Shown: positions 34,268-46,900 of the stretch, one piece after another
Numbering within the stretch: position 1 is the stretch's first letter
How the letters are laid out: every line of letters begins with the position of its first letter
Assembly (NCBI GenBank): GCA_037903475.1
Contig: JBAJFG010000361.1
Coordinates: 248,001-312,000, forward strand
Reading direction: 5' to 3'
DNA: 64,000 bases
From: Ancylostoma caninum
Taxonomy: Eukaryota; Nematoda; Chromadorea; Rhabditida; Ancylostomatidae
Translations under genes and position numbers: made by a program
Notes under the pieces: generated by a model
The model's database searches: none
Seen by the model: the letters and a program-made list of their open reading frames with translations, nothing else
What the model was told of the DNA's origin: nothing

Positions 34268-35640
34268 GCGATGCAGATCTCGGATCCGTTTTCCTTATTT
34301 GCTGCGGTGCTCTCAGTGAAGACTTACGCGGCATAATTTCCGCTTGTCTAGATCGGCCGAACTTGACTTTTGAATTATATTCTGCTAAAGATATGCATGG
34401 AAATTATTTCAAGCTTGTCAACCAATTGGAATTAACGACATAATGCTTCTGAACCTTACTTAGATCCAGACAGGTTTCCACGACCTTTCATAAGAATATA
34501 TACAGGGTTTTGCTTTGCCAAGGAAGTCAAATTTTGGCTGCCTTGACCAAGCACGAATCCTGCCAGGCAACTCTTCATGGAGGGCTAAGCAGCAGAAAAG
34601 GAAAACAGATTTGAGATCAGCATCACAAATTGCATATGAAAGTACACAATTCGTTACGAGTTGTGGGACACCCAACCCCCCACCCCCCTAGTATCCTTCC
34701 CAAACTAGTACAAAATGCGTAACGGTGAAAGCGGATGTTTTATTTGTTATAAGGATACGGAGTAACCCCTTGTTTTAAGAATTTTTGGAAGAAAAACTGT
34801 GCTTATAGTAAAGCTCCTTTTGTTTCACAGCTTTGAGCTTGACAAAAATTCTTTCTTACCACCTTTCGTTCCAAATTCAAAATTTCGACAAAAGCGTAAA
34901 TTTTGCTAGAAAAGATAAGGCAGTTAGAAAAGCCATGAAATACGCTACGAAGAGGCCCACAAGAACGATAAGCAAAGCCATTTTTCCGTCTGGAAGATAA
35001 TTCCACAAGAAACGCGTATTATTTTTGCACTAACCTGACAACATTTTATCAGTTCGATTTTCTTGGTGTAGAATGCTTCCCTTTTAGCATGAGGCGAGAC
35101 TTCCCTATTGAGCTGAGTAACTTTGATAAATCAAGTCTTTTTGTAAAGCAATCTTGCCAGCAAGGAAAATGGAACAAGAATAGGCCAGCACAAGATGAGG
35201 GCTGCACCCACAAGTTCGGTTCAGTTACCTAAGTTAAATGCTAATTAGAAAAAGTCGATGAGCTGATGTAGAATAGAAGGTGTTGGAAAACAGTGTCTCT
35301 TACTCTCTAAGATCTTTCCACTGGAAAGGGTAAAAGCCACTGTTTTCAGCTATTCCTATTCTGTTATGCTGCTCATCAGATTTGTTTTTACCCTTTTCTA
35401 CTGTTTCCTGGCAACCATTCCATTAAAAGAAAAAAGGCGATCCCAATCATCCAATAGCGAGCAGTTATTTCTCAAACATGGATGACTACCAGCCTCAAAA
35501 GAGTGGTAACTGATCTAAAGTCTGAAGACCAGCTAACCAAATGAGGCCGCTTAGGAAAAGCCGGACATATGCCAAATAACTGTTCTCAGCGGGCATCGGA
35601 GCAGGTAAGGAAAATGGACTTGAGATCAGCGTCGCTGTGT
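34268..35640. repeat. Three copies of a ~55-bp 'DADLKSVFL' segment
   Basis: A short segment encoding CDADLKSVFLFCCLALHEE occurs at 34575-34632 (minus). It recurs as SDADLKSIFLTCSDA at 35585-35640 (minus) and as a shifted copy at 34268-34323 (plus). It may be a duplicated exon or a small repeat. No family recognised. Confidence 0.4.
34877..34981 (-). CDS. Short hydrophobic open frame (34 codons), doubtful
   Basis: ATG at 34981 followed by ALLIVLVGLFVAYFMAFLTA and a further hydrophobic run to TGA at 34877. It would form a membrane segment or a signal-anchor exon if spliced onward, but no partner exon is visible and chance is possible. Confidence 0.2.
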   Translation of the reverse strand: MALLIVLVGLFVAYFMAFLTALSFLAKFTLLSKF

Positions 35641-36009
35641 ATGACACTCATCCATTGCACGAATTCTGCTACAGTTTTGCGATGTATCATACCGCTGACC
35701 TGAACTCTGCAATTCGTCGGCGTAAGTACATTCGTTCTGATCTCATTAGATGGTGAATCCCTTCTCGAATAGCCAGAAGCTGAAGAGGGAACTCTAGAAG
35801 TGAACAGAGCTTCCCTTCCTGCAAGAAAACTCAAGATCTTACAAAGGAAGTGCACGAACATAAGCTGCGCCTTCGGAACGAGGTACATATGGTAGAAGAC
35901 TTGTCCCAAACAATGTTACATACTGTTACTGTATACTTGAAATTTGCTAAGTGGTTAATACAAGCCCAAAACTCCAATTCCTACCATGCTGTCATGTATC
36001 TCCTTCAAT

Positions 36010-36240
36010 CACAGCTTGGGAGCTGGATAGTCGAGTGGGTAGTGACTATACTTGCAACCGAATCGAATAACTATTCGGTCATTCGAATAAATTATTTGAA
36101 TCATTCGAAAATACGAATATTCGAAATTTTCCTTTTTCGAATATATTCGATATTCGAATAATCGAACAAGTCAATTTTCGAATATATTCGAATATTCGAA
36201 GTCCCCATTATTCGAATGTGTCACCCGAATATTCGATGTT
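36010..36240 (+). repeat. SINE head fused to TTCGAA-rich repeat
   Basis: GCTTGGGAGCTGGATAGTCGAGTGGGTAGTGAC (an A-box-like TAGTCGAGTGGG) is followed within 25 bp by CCGAATCGAATAACTATTCGG and TTCGAATATATTCGAATATTCG blocks. The head matches the SINE at 38573-38665. Confidence 0.55.
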
Positions 36241-36249
36241 CTAATCACA

Positions 36250-38020
36250 TGAAAGGCTTCAGAGACGCTGGCCTAGTTCTGAACAGAATGAAGGCTCCGA
36301 GTATAGAGAGTGGTCCCACGTCGATTTTTTTTTGAATCTGGCAGCATACAACGCCTTTAAATCATCCACTACGCTCATCCAAAAGCGCTTTTCTCCTCAT
36401 AAAATTCTGTCAACATGAGATTACCCAAAAATGTTGGTTTACTTAATTTCTTGCTCAGGAAAAATGGCCAAGCTGAGAAAAAAATGCTATTTTCTCTTCA
36501 CATTCAGTAGGGACTATAATGATGGGCGATGCTGGGCGAACGCCCACGCTCGGTAGAATATGAACGTCGAAGAACATCATCGACCGAGGTCCTGAAGTGC
36601 AGCTTTGACGATGTTGGCAGCGTAGGGCAAGGCATCCTCAATCGTTATCAGGATTTTTAAACCGATGCGATAGGATTTTTCAGTGGATTTTCCAAGTGAA
36701 TTACTCCATCTCAATACTGCATTTGAGAAGCGCGATGCCCATCTGGACTATGCAATTCTTCTCAAGCAATTCTCACGCCTAAAAATAACAATTTTGTGGG
36801 ATCGTGATGGTTGGCTTCTCCGGGACAAAATATGCCTCTTGTGAGGTTATGAGACCGCTGATGAGCGATCATTTCAATCACAACTTGTCTTCTCAACATA
36901 GCATAGGCATCTGAGGGGTATTAGCAGCCTTTCGAGCTCCGACTGAACGCTAAAAGAGTCAGGCGTCAATAGTGCTGCTTCTTGGGGACGCAATACTCCA
37001 TACTGAAGTCTTAAAACTTGATCAAATTGTTGGTTTGGAAAGAATTCGCTATTCTTTTGAATCATGTACGACTCATAGCTAAAAAATTACGCATATAGTA
37101 GGCCGGGTTCTTCGCGGATATGGCAAGCTCATGGCGGGGCCGCGTCGCAAGCGCTGGAATCGCCGCTGTAGTGGCAGATCAGGGTTTTCCTGATATTTTC
37201 AAAAACACATTTGATGTTAAATATGTATCAAGGAAACTCCATAGTTTGCTGTCGCGGCGAGTATCCTGTGCGAGCGTTTTTTGCGCGTTTCCAGATTCTG
37301 CGAAAAACGCACCACCATCGGCGCTAACTGTAGACGGCGAAAACTGCAATTGAAAAAAACGCACTCAATAGCCCGCTTTCGTTTTGTTGCGCACTAACTT
37401 TTTTCTACTTTCCAATGTTCATTCACTTTTTAATTAGGTTTGCGTGGATTAGTTGAAATCATTTGAAATTTTTTTCTTAAACTCACACTCACGGAAGTTC
37501 TCATTTCTGAATAGAGTTTCTTAACGTGTAGCCGGCTGCTGGACAATCGCAATAGTATGTAATTTGAACAAAGAGAACAACCGCCAACCTGCGAAGATAC
37601 TGCCGCGAATATATCTACCAGCCTGGACAAAAGGGTGTCACTGCACCAGCTAATGCAGTTGATCAGATGTGCGCATATTGTTTAGCACAGTGAGCGAAGT
37701 GGAATGCGTACCATTTTCAGGGTCTCATGGTGGGACTAGTCACAGAGCAGTCGTCCGCGCTTTGGACGCATAGGAAATATCGTCAACATTTTCTGCGTTT
37801 CCCGCTTATTTGCACCACTTCATCATTCTCGATGAGTTCCCCATCTTTGGAAACCCCGATACAGCGCAAAATCCCTAAAATAGAAATTTGCCTTTAAACT
37901 AATTCGCTAGGATTGCTCGAAATATTTCTTGCTGGTTCTTTACGACAATGAATTCGAAATGGGCCGCAGAATGTGTTCTAGATTGCTGGAGTTTTGAATC
38001 TATTGAAGCTCCAATTTGAG
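36250..38020. other. No recognisable gene
   Basis: A plus-strand frame at 37120-37353 with an overlapping reverse frame has no known motif. Codon-like composition is weak. Confidence 0.3.
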
Positions 38021-38027
38021 ACCTTCA

Positions 38028-38215
38028 CCATAAATATTCGAATAATTTATTCGAATAAATTATTCGAATAATTATTCGGAATTCGAATATTCGAAAAAAC
38101 CGATTTTCGAATATATTCGAAAATTCGAATATTCGAAATTTTCCCGGAAATGTGCAAGTATGGTAGTGACGCAGAACCATAGGATGACGGTCAGGGGTTT
38201 GCATCTTCTCCCCAA
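38028..38215 (+). repeat. TTCGAA-rich repeat followed by SINE body
   Basis: AATATTCGAATAATTTATTCG-type blocks run to 38150. They are followed by GTAGTGACGCAGAACCATAGGATGACGGTCAGGGGTTTGCATC, the anticodon-to-B-box part of the SINE at 38573-38665 in the opposite orientation. Confidence 0.55.
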
Positions 38216-38572
38216 GTGAGATTTTGCAACTTTTATTGCTGACCCTTAACAAGGTGAGAAGCTGTTGAGGGGGTCTCCGCCATCTTGTGCTCTTGGCGAG
38301 TTGCGTTGGTGATATCACCCTGACCAAATTTCGCCAGCGAAAGCGAAACCACGCGTGAGCAATCGAACAGTTAAAGCGGTTAAAGGATGAGAAATTGACC
38401 GAATAGATTATATGGCATATCGGAATACTTGGTCTTTGCAGCGACATTGCGTTAAAAGTACAGAGCAATTGTCCATTATTTCCAGAGCAGCCCCCGTAGT
38501 TGTTGTTCATTTATCTCCCAAACAGTCCTGCACTCTGTTAAAGATTAGCAATTAAAATTTGCAGAACTTCAT

Positions 38573-38665
38573 TTAGGGACGGGATGCAAACCCCCAACCG
38601 TCATCCTATTAGTCTGCATTACTACCCACTTGGCTATCCAGCTCCCAAGCTGCGAGTGAAGGAGG
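38573..38665 (-). repeat. tRNA-derived SINE with A box TAGCCAAGTGGG
   Basis: Minus strand: GCTGGATAGCCAAGTGGGTAG (A box), then GATGACGGTTGGGGGTTTGCATCCCG (B-box-like). Together with 38157-38215 it forms an inverted pair about 400 bp apart. Not a functional tRNA: the T-loop reads GTTTGCATC instead of GTTCGAATC. Confidence 0.6.
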
Positions 38666-38669
38666 TATA

Positions 38670-39950
38670 TGTCAGTATGGCGGAAAATGGAATTTTGATC
38701 TTGTATTAACCATTTAGTAAATTTCAAGTATAATCTGTAACATCGTTTTGCACAACCCTTCCAACCATATATGTCTCGTTTCGAAAGCGCAGCTTAAATT
38801 GTGCACTTCCCTTGTTAGTTCATAAAATTCACGGCGGCCAGCGCTATTATTGCCTCAAGCGCAACTTTAGACTGTCAGCTGTGTTTTCGCATTTCATTTC
38901 TGGTAGTTCACAGTCTATCCCCCACTATCCCCAGTTATTAGGTTTTCTTTGCACAGGTGGGAAAATAACCCCCAAAGACAGCCCTCACGGAAAGCTTTTT
39001 TCCGGAAATTCCGTCGATTTTCGGGGTTTTCAGGTATGTAGAACTCATATCCAGTAAAGAACCACAGCAAAACACGTGAGAAATCCATGGAAGAAGGGTG
39101 ATCTCTCTCATGCGAGTAATTGCGCACCCCTAGACGTTCGTGGATCCAGTCGTAGGCATATCAGTGACCGAGTCTATGGAAGCTGACGCGGACGGACACC
39201 AAAAAAGCAACATTGACATCAGCGCAGTGGCAATATCTCAGCAGGTGTGTAGCAATCCATTGCGATCTAATTACTGTTATGGTCCTCTTGAAATCAATTG
39301 CACGGCAAGCGGCTCACCTCAGACGTAAAAGTTTCTGGATTCATCCGGTGATTGAGGGCTGCGTTGAGCGGCTTTGGTGCTCGGGTCCGCGCCTTTGGAA
39401 TAGTGAAAGCGGGGGGAGGGCCATAGGTACAATAACCTGAGACGTGTCTCAACCCACGATCACTTACGGTAGCGCCGTAGGGGAGGGGCGGAACCTTCAC
39501 CTATGACGATGAAGATAAGTCGGATCCGGGGCGCAGCCCTGGATAGCAAAAGGGTGCAGGAAGTCGCACATTTTGTCCGGGAAAAGAAGAAATACATGGA
39601 ACGTGAAGTTTGGATTAAATTCTACGTACAAAACAGTGCTAGGAAACATTAAGCTTAGGAGTCATTGGCAAATACGGGTTGAGAAAAACTGTTGAACATA
39701 TACATAGGCATGAGATCGCCTGAAATCTGAGCTTTGGCCTGGAATACCATCTTCAGCTCAGAAAAATAAGTGTTGCGCCTTTGTCAGACGGAATAAACAT
39801 GCGACGTCACATTAGATGTTAGTGGAGCGACAGAAAAGCAGCTAAGAATAACTGGGAAATCTCCTGAAACGTAAAAACAATGATGTCTTCTTTATTTGGG
39901 AGAATTGATAGTAGCGCAGTCGTCAGCTGAACTCAGAATGAAATTCTGAG
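38670..39950. other. No recognisable gene
   Basis: Short frames only. The GC content rises at 39340-39545 without a motif. Confidence 0.35.
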
Positions 39951-39953
39951 CAC

Positions 39954-39954
<1 letters not shown>

Positions 39955-40017
<63 letters not shown>
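39955..40017. repeat. (AT)n microsatellite, ~63 bp
   Basis: Uninterrupted TA dinucleotides. It lies directly at the 3' end of the tRNA-like segment at 40030-40185 when that is read on the minus strand, so it may be its tail. Confidence 0.9.
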
Positions 40018-40019
<2 letters not shown>

Positions 40020-40029
40020 TGATAGTTTC

Positions 40030-40185
40030 GTTCACTCCCAACGGAGAATCCAAGGTGAGACAGATGCTCCGTCCGTCTCACCCTCGCGTAGGGTACCCTC
40101 TCATATTGCGTGCTCTCTCGCTGACCACCCTGAGCTACACGGGGCATTTGTCTCAGGCGGGCCTTTTCAGCCCAGCATGAAAAGA
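40030..40185 (-). repeat. tRNA-related SINE with an (AT)n tail
   Basis: Minus strand: CCCCGTGTAGCTCAGGGTGG, then TCAGCGAGAGAGCACGC, fits a tRNA 5' half with an A box. It continues to AACGAAACTATCAAG and the (AT)n run. No clear B box remains. Confidence 0.5.
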
Positions 40186-40205
40186 AGTACCAAATATTAT
40201 ATACC

Positions 40206-41340
40206 ACTAGACGGTATGCCCGGCTTCGCTCGGGTGTTCTATTACCCCGGCTATTTCACGCTGATGAGGAAATCTGCTACTGCCTGTAAATCCATTGAAA
40301 ATGCTCATCATTTTGGTGATTAACACGCTGACGGAACCGAATGACCCTCATACCGATATATTGGTGAAAAATGGAATAGTGAGTTATTTGGATAATAACT
40401 TTATGGAAAAAGCATGCCATATTTGCGATCAGCATCTTTGAGAACCTCAGTAAATGTGCTTTTACTCGTCCCTCAGAAGTAGCGGAGAAAGCCAGAAACT
40501 TGATTAAAAATCCGATAAAACCAATAACTCGATGCTCCATACATAGTGGTTGTCATAATTGTGATCAGCGCATAATTCCAGTAGACATGTCTTCACTGAA
40601 CCCCGAGTAGAAGCTGTCAAAATTCGATGAAATCAGTGACTCGATATTGTCATTCAAAACGGTTGTTATAGTTGTGTTCAGCACATTCGAAAACCCCAGT
40701 GGGCATGTCCCCACCGATCCCCAAGCGAAAGTTGTGAAAAATCGATAAAATCAATAAATCGATACCATCACTGAAAGCGGTTGTCATGTTTGTGTTCAGC
40801 ACATTCGAAAACCCCAGTGGGCATGTCCCCACCGATCCCCAAGCGAAAGTTGTGAAAAACCGATAAAATCAATAAATCGATACCGCCATTGAAAGCGGTT
40901 GTCATATTCGTGTTCAGCACACTCGAAAACCCCCAGTGGGCATGTCCCCATCGATCCCCGAGCGAAAGTTGTGAAAAATCGATAAAATCAATGAATCGAT
41001 ACCGTCACTGAAAGCGGTTGTCATGTTCGTGTTCAGCACATTCGAAAACCCCAGTGGGCATGTCCTCACCGATCCCCGAGCGAAAGTTGTGAAAAATCGA
41101 TAAAATCAATAAATCGATACTGCCATGCAAAACGGCTGTCATAATCGTGCTCAGCATTCTGAAGAACCCTAGTAGACATATCCTCGTCGACCCCTGGACA
41201 AAAATAGTGAAAAATCGATAAAATCGATATAATCGATAAAGCAATCGATAATCCCAGGTGCAAAGTAGCCTATAACCTCCGCCGGCCCCCGTTGGGCCTG
41301 TATGCAAAATTTGGTCCGGATCGGTTCATCCTCCGCGATT
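40206..41340. mobile_element. Non-coding element with ~118-bp tandem units, ending in a conserved tail
   Basis: It starts ACGGTATGCCCGGCTTCGCTCGGG. It then has about six units of about 118 bp (about 40547-41260), each with GTTGTCATGTTCGTGTTCAGC, CCCAGTGGGCATGTCC and ATCGATAAAATCAATAAATCG. It ends GCAAAATTTGGTCCGGATCGGTTCATCC immediately before the (ACACAA)n/(AC)n run. A CCCGGCTTCGCTCGGG head and an AAATTTGGT...GATCGGTT tail before a microsatellite is a pattern I associate with short retroposons. The exact class is uncertain. Confidence 0.6.
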
Positions 41341-41354
41341 TCTATAAGGAACAT

Positions 41355-42299
<945 letters not shown>

Positions 42300-42339
42300 T
42301 TGACCTTTATATATACAGATTCTACTCGGAGTCGCACGG

Positions 42340-42720
42340 GCTCGACAGCTGACAACTGCGCAACACCTGATTTTTCGAACTGAAAGAGATATTTAGCGAA
42401 AAAGCGTTTTCAAAGATGCCTGTTTTCTGGGCCAGCTTCAGACAAAGGCACTTGCTTTTATGACCGCTGTATGCACAAGGATGCCGGCAATTTGATAGAC
42501 AACCGCGCAACTCACCGTTTTCTGAACATTGCTGAGAAATATTAAAGGACGCAAATCCCCAGCCTAAACTTTAAAAAATTGGTTTCTTCGTAGATCCTTG
42601 GCAAAAATTGTCGATCTTTGTGTCATTTTGTAGAGAACTTTATGAAGGAGATTAGTGACAACTGCGCAACATACGGTTTTATGAGATAACCGGAATATTC
42701 GGCGATAATCAAGCTGGGAC
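42340..42720. repeat. Degenerate tandem repeat, ~150 bp period, three copies
   Basis: GACAACTGCGCAACACCTGA, GACAACCGCGCAACTCACCG and GACAACTGCGCAACATACGG recur at about 42350, 42499 and 42656. They are followed by related AAAGCG/TTTCTTCG stretches. Confidence 0.55.
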
Positions 42721-42779
42721 GCTACCAGTGTTGAGCTGAGCTTAGGTCCCGGCACGAAAGCAGGGCACCAGTGCAAGGC

Positions 42780-43750
42780 CTGTCAGCTGTCTCACCTGCT
42801 AGAGTGAGAATGTAGAGATTGTGAGCATTCCCCCCTCTGAACATGTGATCTTTTTCTTTTCTTTTTTTTTTTGAGCAATACTAGAGCTGTTTCGCGGCGA
42901 ACCATCTTAAAAAAGGTCTTCACTATCTCGCACTCTGTAAACTTCACTATTTTTACCTTCCTCAACTTCATCGAAGTGGTTGGGGAACAACTTTCACCTT
43001 TTTGACCCAGACAACCTTCACTTTTCTGACCTCTGCCTCACTGCTATCGCACCTATGGGGAGGACAAGGGGAGCGGGCTGCAATACGGCATTGAAGGTTA
43101 GGCTTCAGCCTACTTGAAAATACTACGAATACCGAATCAGTCAGTATGAGGAAAGAGTGAAACACTTACCATGGTCCTTACCATTAACTACACTAAGCAC
43201 ATCCCCATTTGAGACACAAAGTAGAAACAAATAACCATTTAATCAATATTCAAAAATCAATACAGGTCAGTTAAGGACACTTCGTCAGATATAAGAGATT
43301 CCTAAACAATGCATTTGGCAAACGAAACGATGGAATTAGAAAGGCGACTGTAAGAGAAATGAGATTAAAAGCACCAGAAAGCAACGGAACTGTACAACTC
43401 GAAAACTTCTCAGTGCCAATGTCCATAGCCCGTGCTAACAACATGCAATAAAAATCAGAGCTGTTTCATTTCACCGAAGACTTGGAGTTAAAATAGAAGA
43501 GACAATAATCTTGATGATGTGACGACGATCATATGCTAACGACGTTCAAAAACGTGTTGAATGCGAAGATGGGAAAGATTGAGCTGGGAATGTTCAAGAT
43601 CACAGGATAGACGCAGCTTGGCAGGCCATTAAATGTTATACAAACGAAAAGACGCATTGAAATATGTAATAAAGACGTGCAACAAAGCTGCAATGGTGCC
43701 GGAGCGACCTGTTACAAATTTGAACTAGATTTGTGAAGGAGGACATAGTC
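42780..43750. other. Region 3' of lin-2; no separate gene recognised
   Basis: This probably contains the 3' untranslated region of the gene ending at 43757, since transcription runs leftward. AATAAA occurs as CAATAAAAATC at 43446 and GTAATAAAGAC at 43664 only on the plus strand. On the minus strand I see no clear AATAAA close to the stop. Confidence 0.35.
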
Positions 43751-43756
43751 AATATA

Positions 43757-43936
43757 TCAGTATACCCACGAGACCGGCAACCACTGCGGGCAAGTCGGCA
43801 GCTTTTCAGCAATTTGCTCTAGCTGAACAATTGTTTCATCAATATCATTGTTAATTACTACATAGTCGAACAAGTGGCCGAAAGCTTGTCGAAGAATTTC
43901 AGACTCCCGTAAAAGTCTTTCCAAACTGCCATCGGG
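43757..43936 (-). CDS. lin-2: lin-2 terminal exon
   Basis: 180 bp including the stop at 43757-43759, acceptor TTTTAG. It reads [40 protein letters not shown], then [11 protein letters not shown]. The final PVSWVY is identical to the end of CASK. Confidence 0.97.
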   Translation of the reverse strand, partial: PDGSLERLLRESEILRQAFGHLFDYVVINNDIDETIVQLEQIAEKLPTCPQWLPVSWVY

Positions 43937-46900
43937 CTAAAATACTGTGTTTAAACGGGGAACAAACAAAACAACACAAGAACATGCTCACATCTTGAAG
44001 GCCCTGCAAATTAGGTGCAGCAATGAAAACTACGAACGGCGAATATTCCGCTGTCCTCAACACCTAGAAAAATAAAGTAAAAATTCAAAGCTCACAGTAG
44101 AGTAACCATCACTACCAACGCATAAATATTGATCAGAAATGTATGCAAGAAAAGCATTCAGCTCACTGCTACAGGGTTCTGGAACGAACTATCAAAACGA
44201 CCAAACTATTCAACATGCCCGTTAAAAATGGAATCAAATTTCAGCGTGAACCACTTTAATAAATCACTACCAATGCCCAAACTTTTTTTTATAAAGTATG
44301 CGTCAAAATCGCTTTCTTTCGTGATGCACAACGCGCAACAACATTTATGTTCAAGGTAATCGGTCAGGTAAAGGGCTAAAAGGGATGTCTCATTTGATGG
44401 AAATTGCTGAGAGATACAGATGCAATAAAGTGAGGCTCAGCCACTCCTTCCCGCAGGTTTCGCCAGATGATTAACTCCCTACAAGGAATCGAAGGCAGGA
44501 GCGAAGCGGCAAACAGGTCGAAGTATCGGTTCAAACAAGGCTGACGACAAAATGCGATCGGACAGCCAACATTTCGCATTTCGAAAGCGACTTTTGGGGA
44601 AAATCAAGAGCAGATTTGGGAGAAAGCCGATGAGCAAGATGTGTGATCTACTACAGAAAGACAGCCACATGGAGAGGAAGATCTTGCTGGGCTTATTTGC
44701 GAGTAATGCTTAGTGATGCTGTCTTCTCTAGCGAAATCAGGGAGAACCGCTGCAGGACACATGGTAGGAAGTCACAAATTCTTTTTTCTCGATAGTACCT
44801 GAACGTTACTTTCTAGTGAGGTTCTTCCGAAATGGGTGTATTTTCAGTGATCTGAACGAGAAGTGATCTGACAAGTTTCGAGTTCTTGAATGAAACTCCA
44901 TGGAAATGTGGAAATAAGGATTCTACTTCGAAATCTGAGCAATAGTTCACTTAAACGCTTAAGTGACATTAAATAATTGTTGCTTCGGTTTAATAGTGTT
45001 ATACTTCATAATGACATACATATATCCCGAGTAATTTAAAAAAAAAAACAGCACAGGGAGAATAATAGGATGCCGTTACCTTTGGAAATCAGATTAATCT
45101 CATTCTATGCAGCCAAAAGCGCTGATCGCGAATTCATTCTCCGTTTCTGCTGAACCTCACTGTTACAGAAGTTACGAAAGCTCCTCAGTACGGAATACAG
45201 GCATAGACCGTGCCGTAACTTTACAAGAATGGGATCCTATCCTACATAAAAGAATCGTTTCACCGTTTTTGTGCTAAAGGATTTCAATTTTTTGCACGCG
45301 AAGGTCTTGAGTCTTGAGCGGGTTGCACAAACCATTACCGTACACTTGGCATAGAGCGCATCAGCGCTCATCAGCTGTCTACCTCAATTCGTAGTCGCGA
45401 TTCCATTGGATGCCTCAGATGTGGTGGACGTCGGCGAGCGGGCGGGGGCGGCCATGGCGGCTTGCGGGTGGGAATACTCGCGCCAGGCGGGGGTTTTCAC
45501 GGGGTCGGGGGTTGTTACCATGGATTTTGATGGGACCTTCGCAGATACACAGGAAAGGGATGGCATGACGAATCTGGGTTGGAATTTTCACGTCACGAAC
45601 GAGTTGCAAAACGCGGGGTCGGGGGTTGACATCTCGGATTTTGAGGTGTGACTATTCGAATTTTGAACAATTTTCGAATTTGGGCGAGATCGAAAAGTGA
45701 TTCCACAGGTTGCGACTATGCCACGTTGACAGCAAGCCATCCCGTCCGATCTGGCAAGTTTAGCAACGCTGGGCATGATTCGTCCTGATACATCTATCGA
45801 TTTTTTCCTGCGATTATTGATTTTATGGTGATTTGCGCTTAATCGCTAAGAAGGTCCTCATCTAACAATATCGCTATTGAGCATAAAGTCCGAGAATCGG
45901 CGACTATGGTTTTCATACAATTTTCTAATTTTTCCTGTTTTGCAATGTTGGCATAGGAGAACGTGGCGGGCGGGATGTGGGTCGAAATATAGCCCGGGAA
46001 CGCTATATAACTAGCGCCCTTGTGCTCGCAGACAGTGTTCCACGAGTGAAACGTGATGATAGCACGCGCGAGTCTCCATCGATGTGTCTGGTTTTCGTGC
46101 AATTTATCGGGGAATCCTTCGAGTTACACGCGAAAATGTGAGAAAAATCCGAAAAAAATGCAGATAACCTTGGTGTTCAAAGTTTCCTTCAATCTGCCTT
46201 CCTACACTCTGACAACCTACTACTTTACCCTTCCGGCTCGTCCCCTTCTGATCATTGCCTCATATTACCACACAGTTTCTCCTTGGGTGAGACGGAGCTA
46301 GCTGAGTTTAACCATTTTTGAGAAGTCCCCGTTGTGTGAAGTGTTGCATCTAGCGCAATTCAGAGATAAAGGCGCACAATCGCTTCATGGATGTCACCAC
46401 TCCGAGAACTCCTGCTCAGTCAAAAGCTCAGAGATAAGCTTATACACCCGCACCATGTCTCAGAGGAGAACTTGTATCATCACGTGTTTCTCGCACACTC
46501 CGTGGATTTCCTAAGATCCGTAGGCTTTGGCAAAAGCGCAAAGAGGGAGTTCTATACCCACTCATGAATCTCATTGCTCCGAGGGTCCCCTTCCATACGC
46601 AGAAGTTCTCAGAAAAATTTGTACATCTGCCTCATGTTTCTCACCAAATCCGCGCATTTCCTCCCTTCTCTAAGCTTATGCAAGAGAAGATTGCACGCAT
46701 TTCCTTTGATTTCCTTGATCTTCTCCCATCTCTGAGCATAGACTTAAGCCCAGAGAAAAGTTATACACTTGTCCCATGTCTCTCTCCATCCCTTGGATAA
46801 CCTCCCTTTTGTGAAGATAGAAAATTAATGGCAGGACAAAACTTTCCCTTCCCCATTCTCCATCTTGTACAATCTTTTTTTTTTTTCTGGACAAATCATT

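Noticed and set aside
45406..45651. GC-rich 81-codon frame as a gene
   Set aside because: Both strands are open in several frames, there are no splice signals or known motifs, and the segment lies within the last large lin-2 intron.
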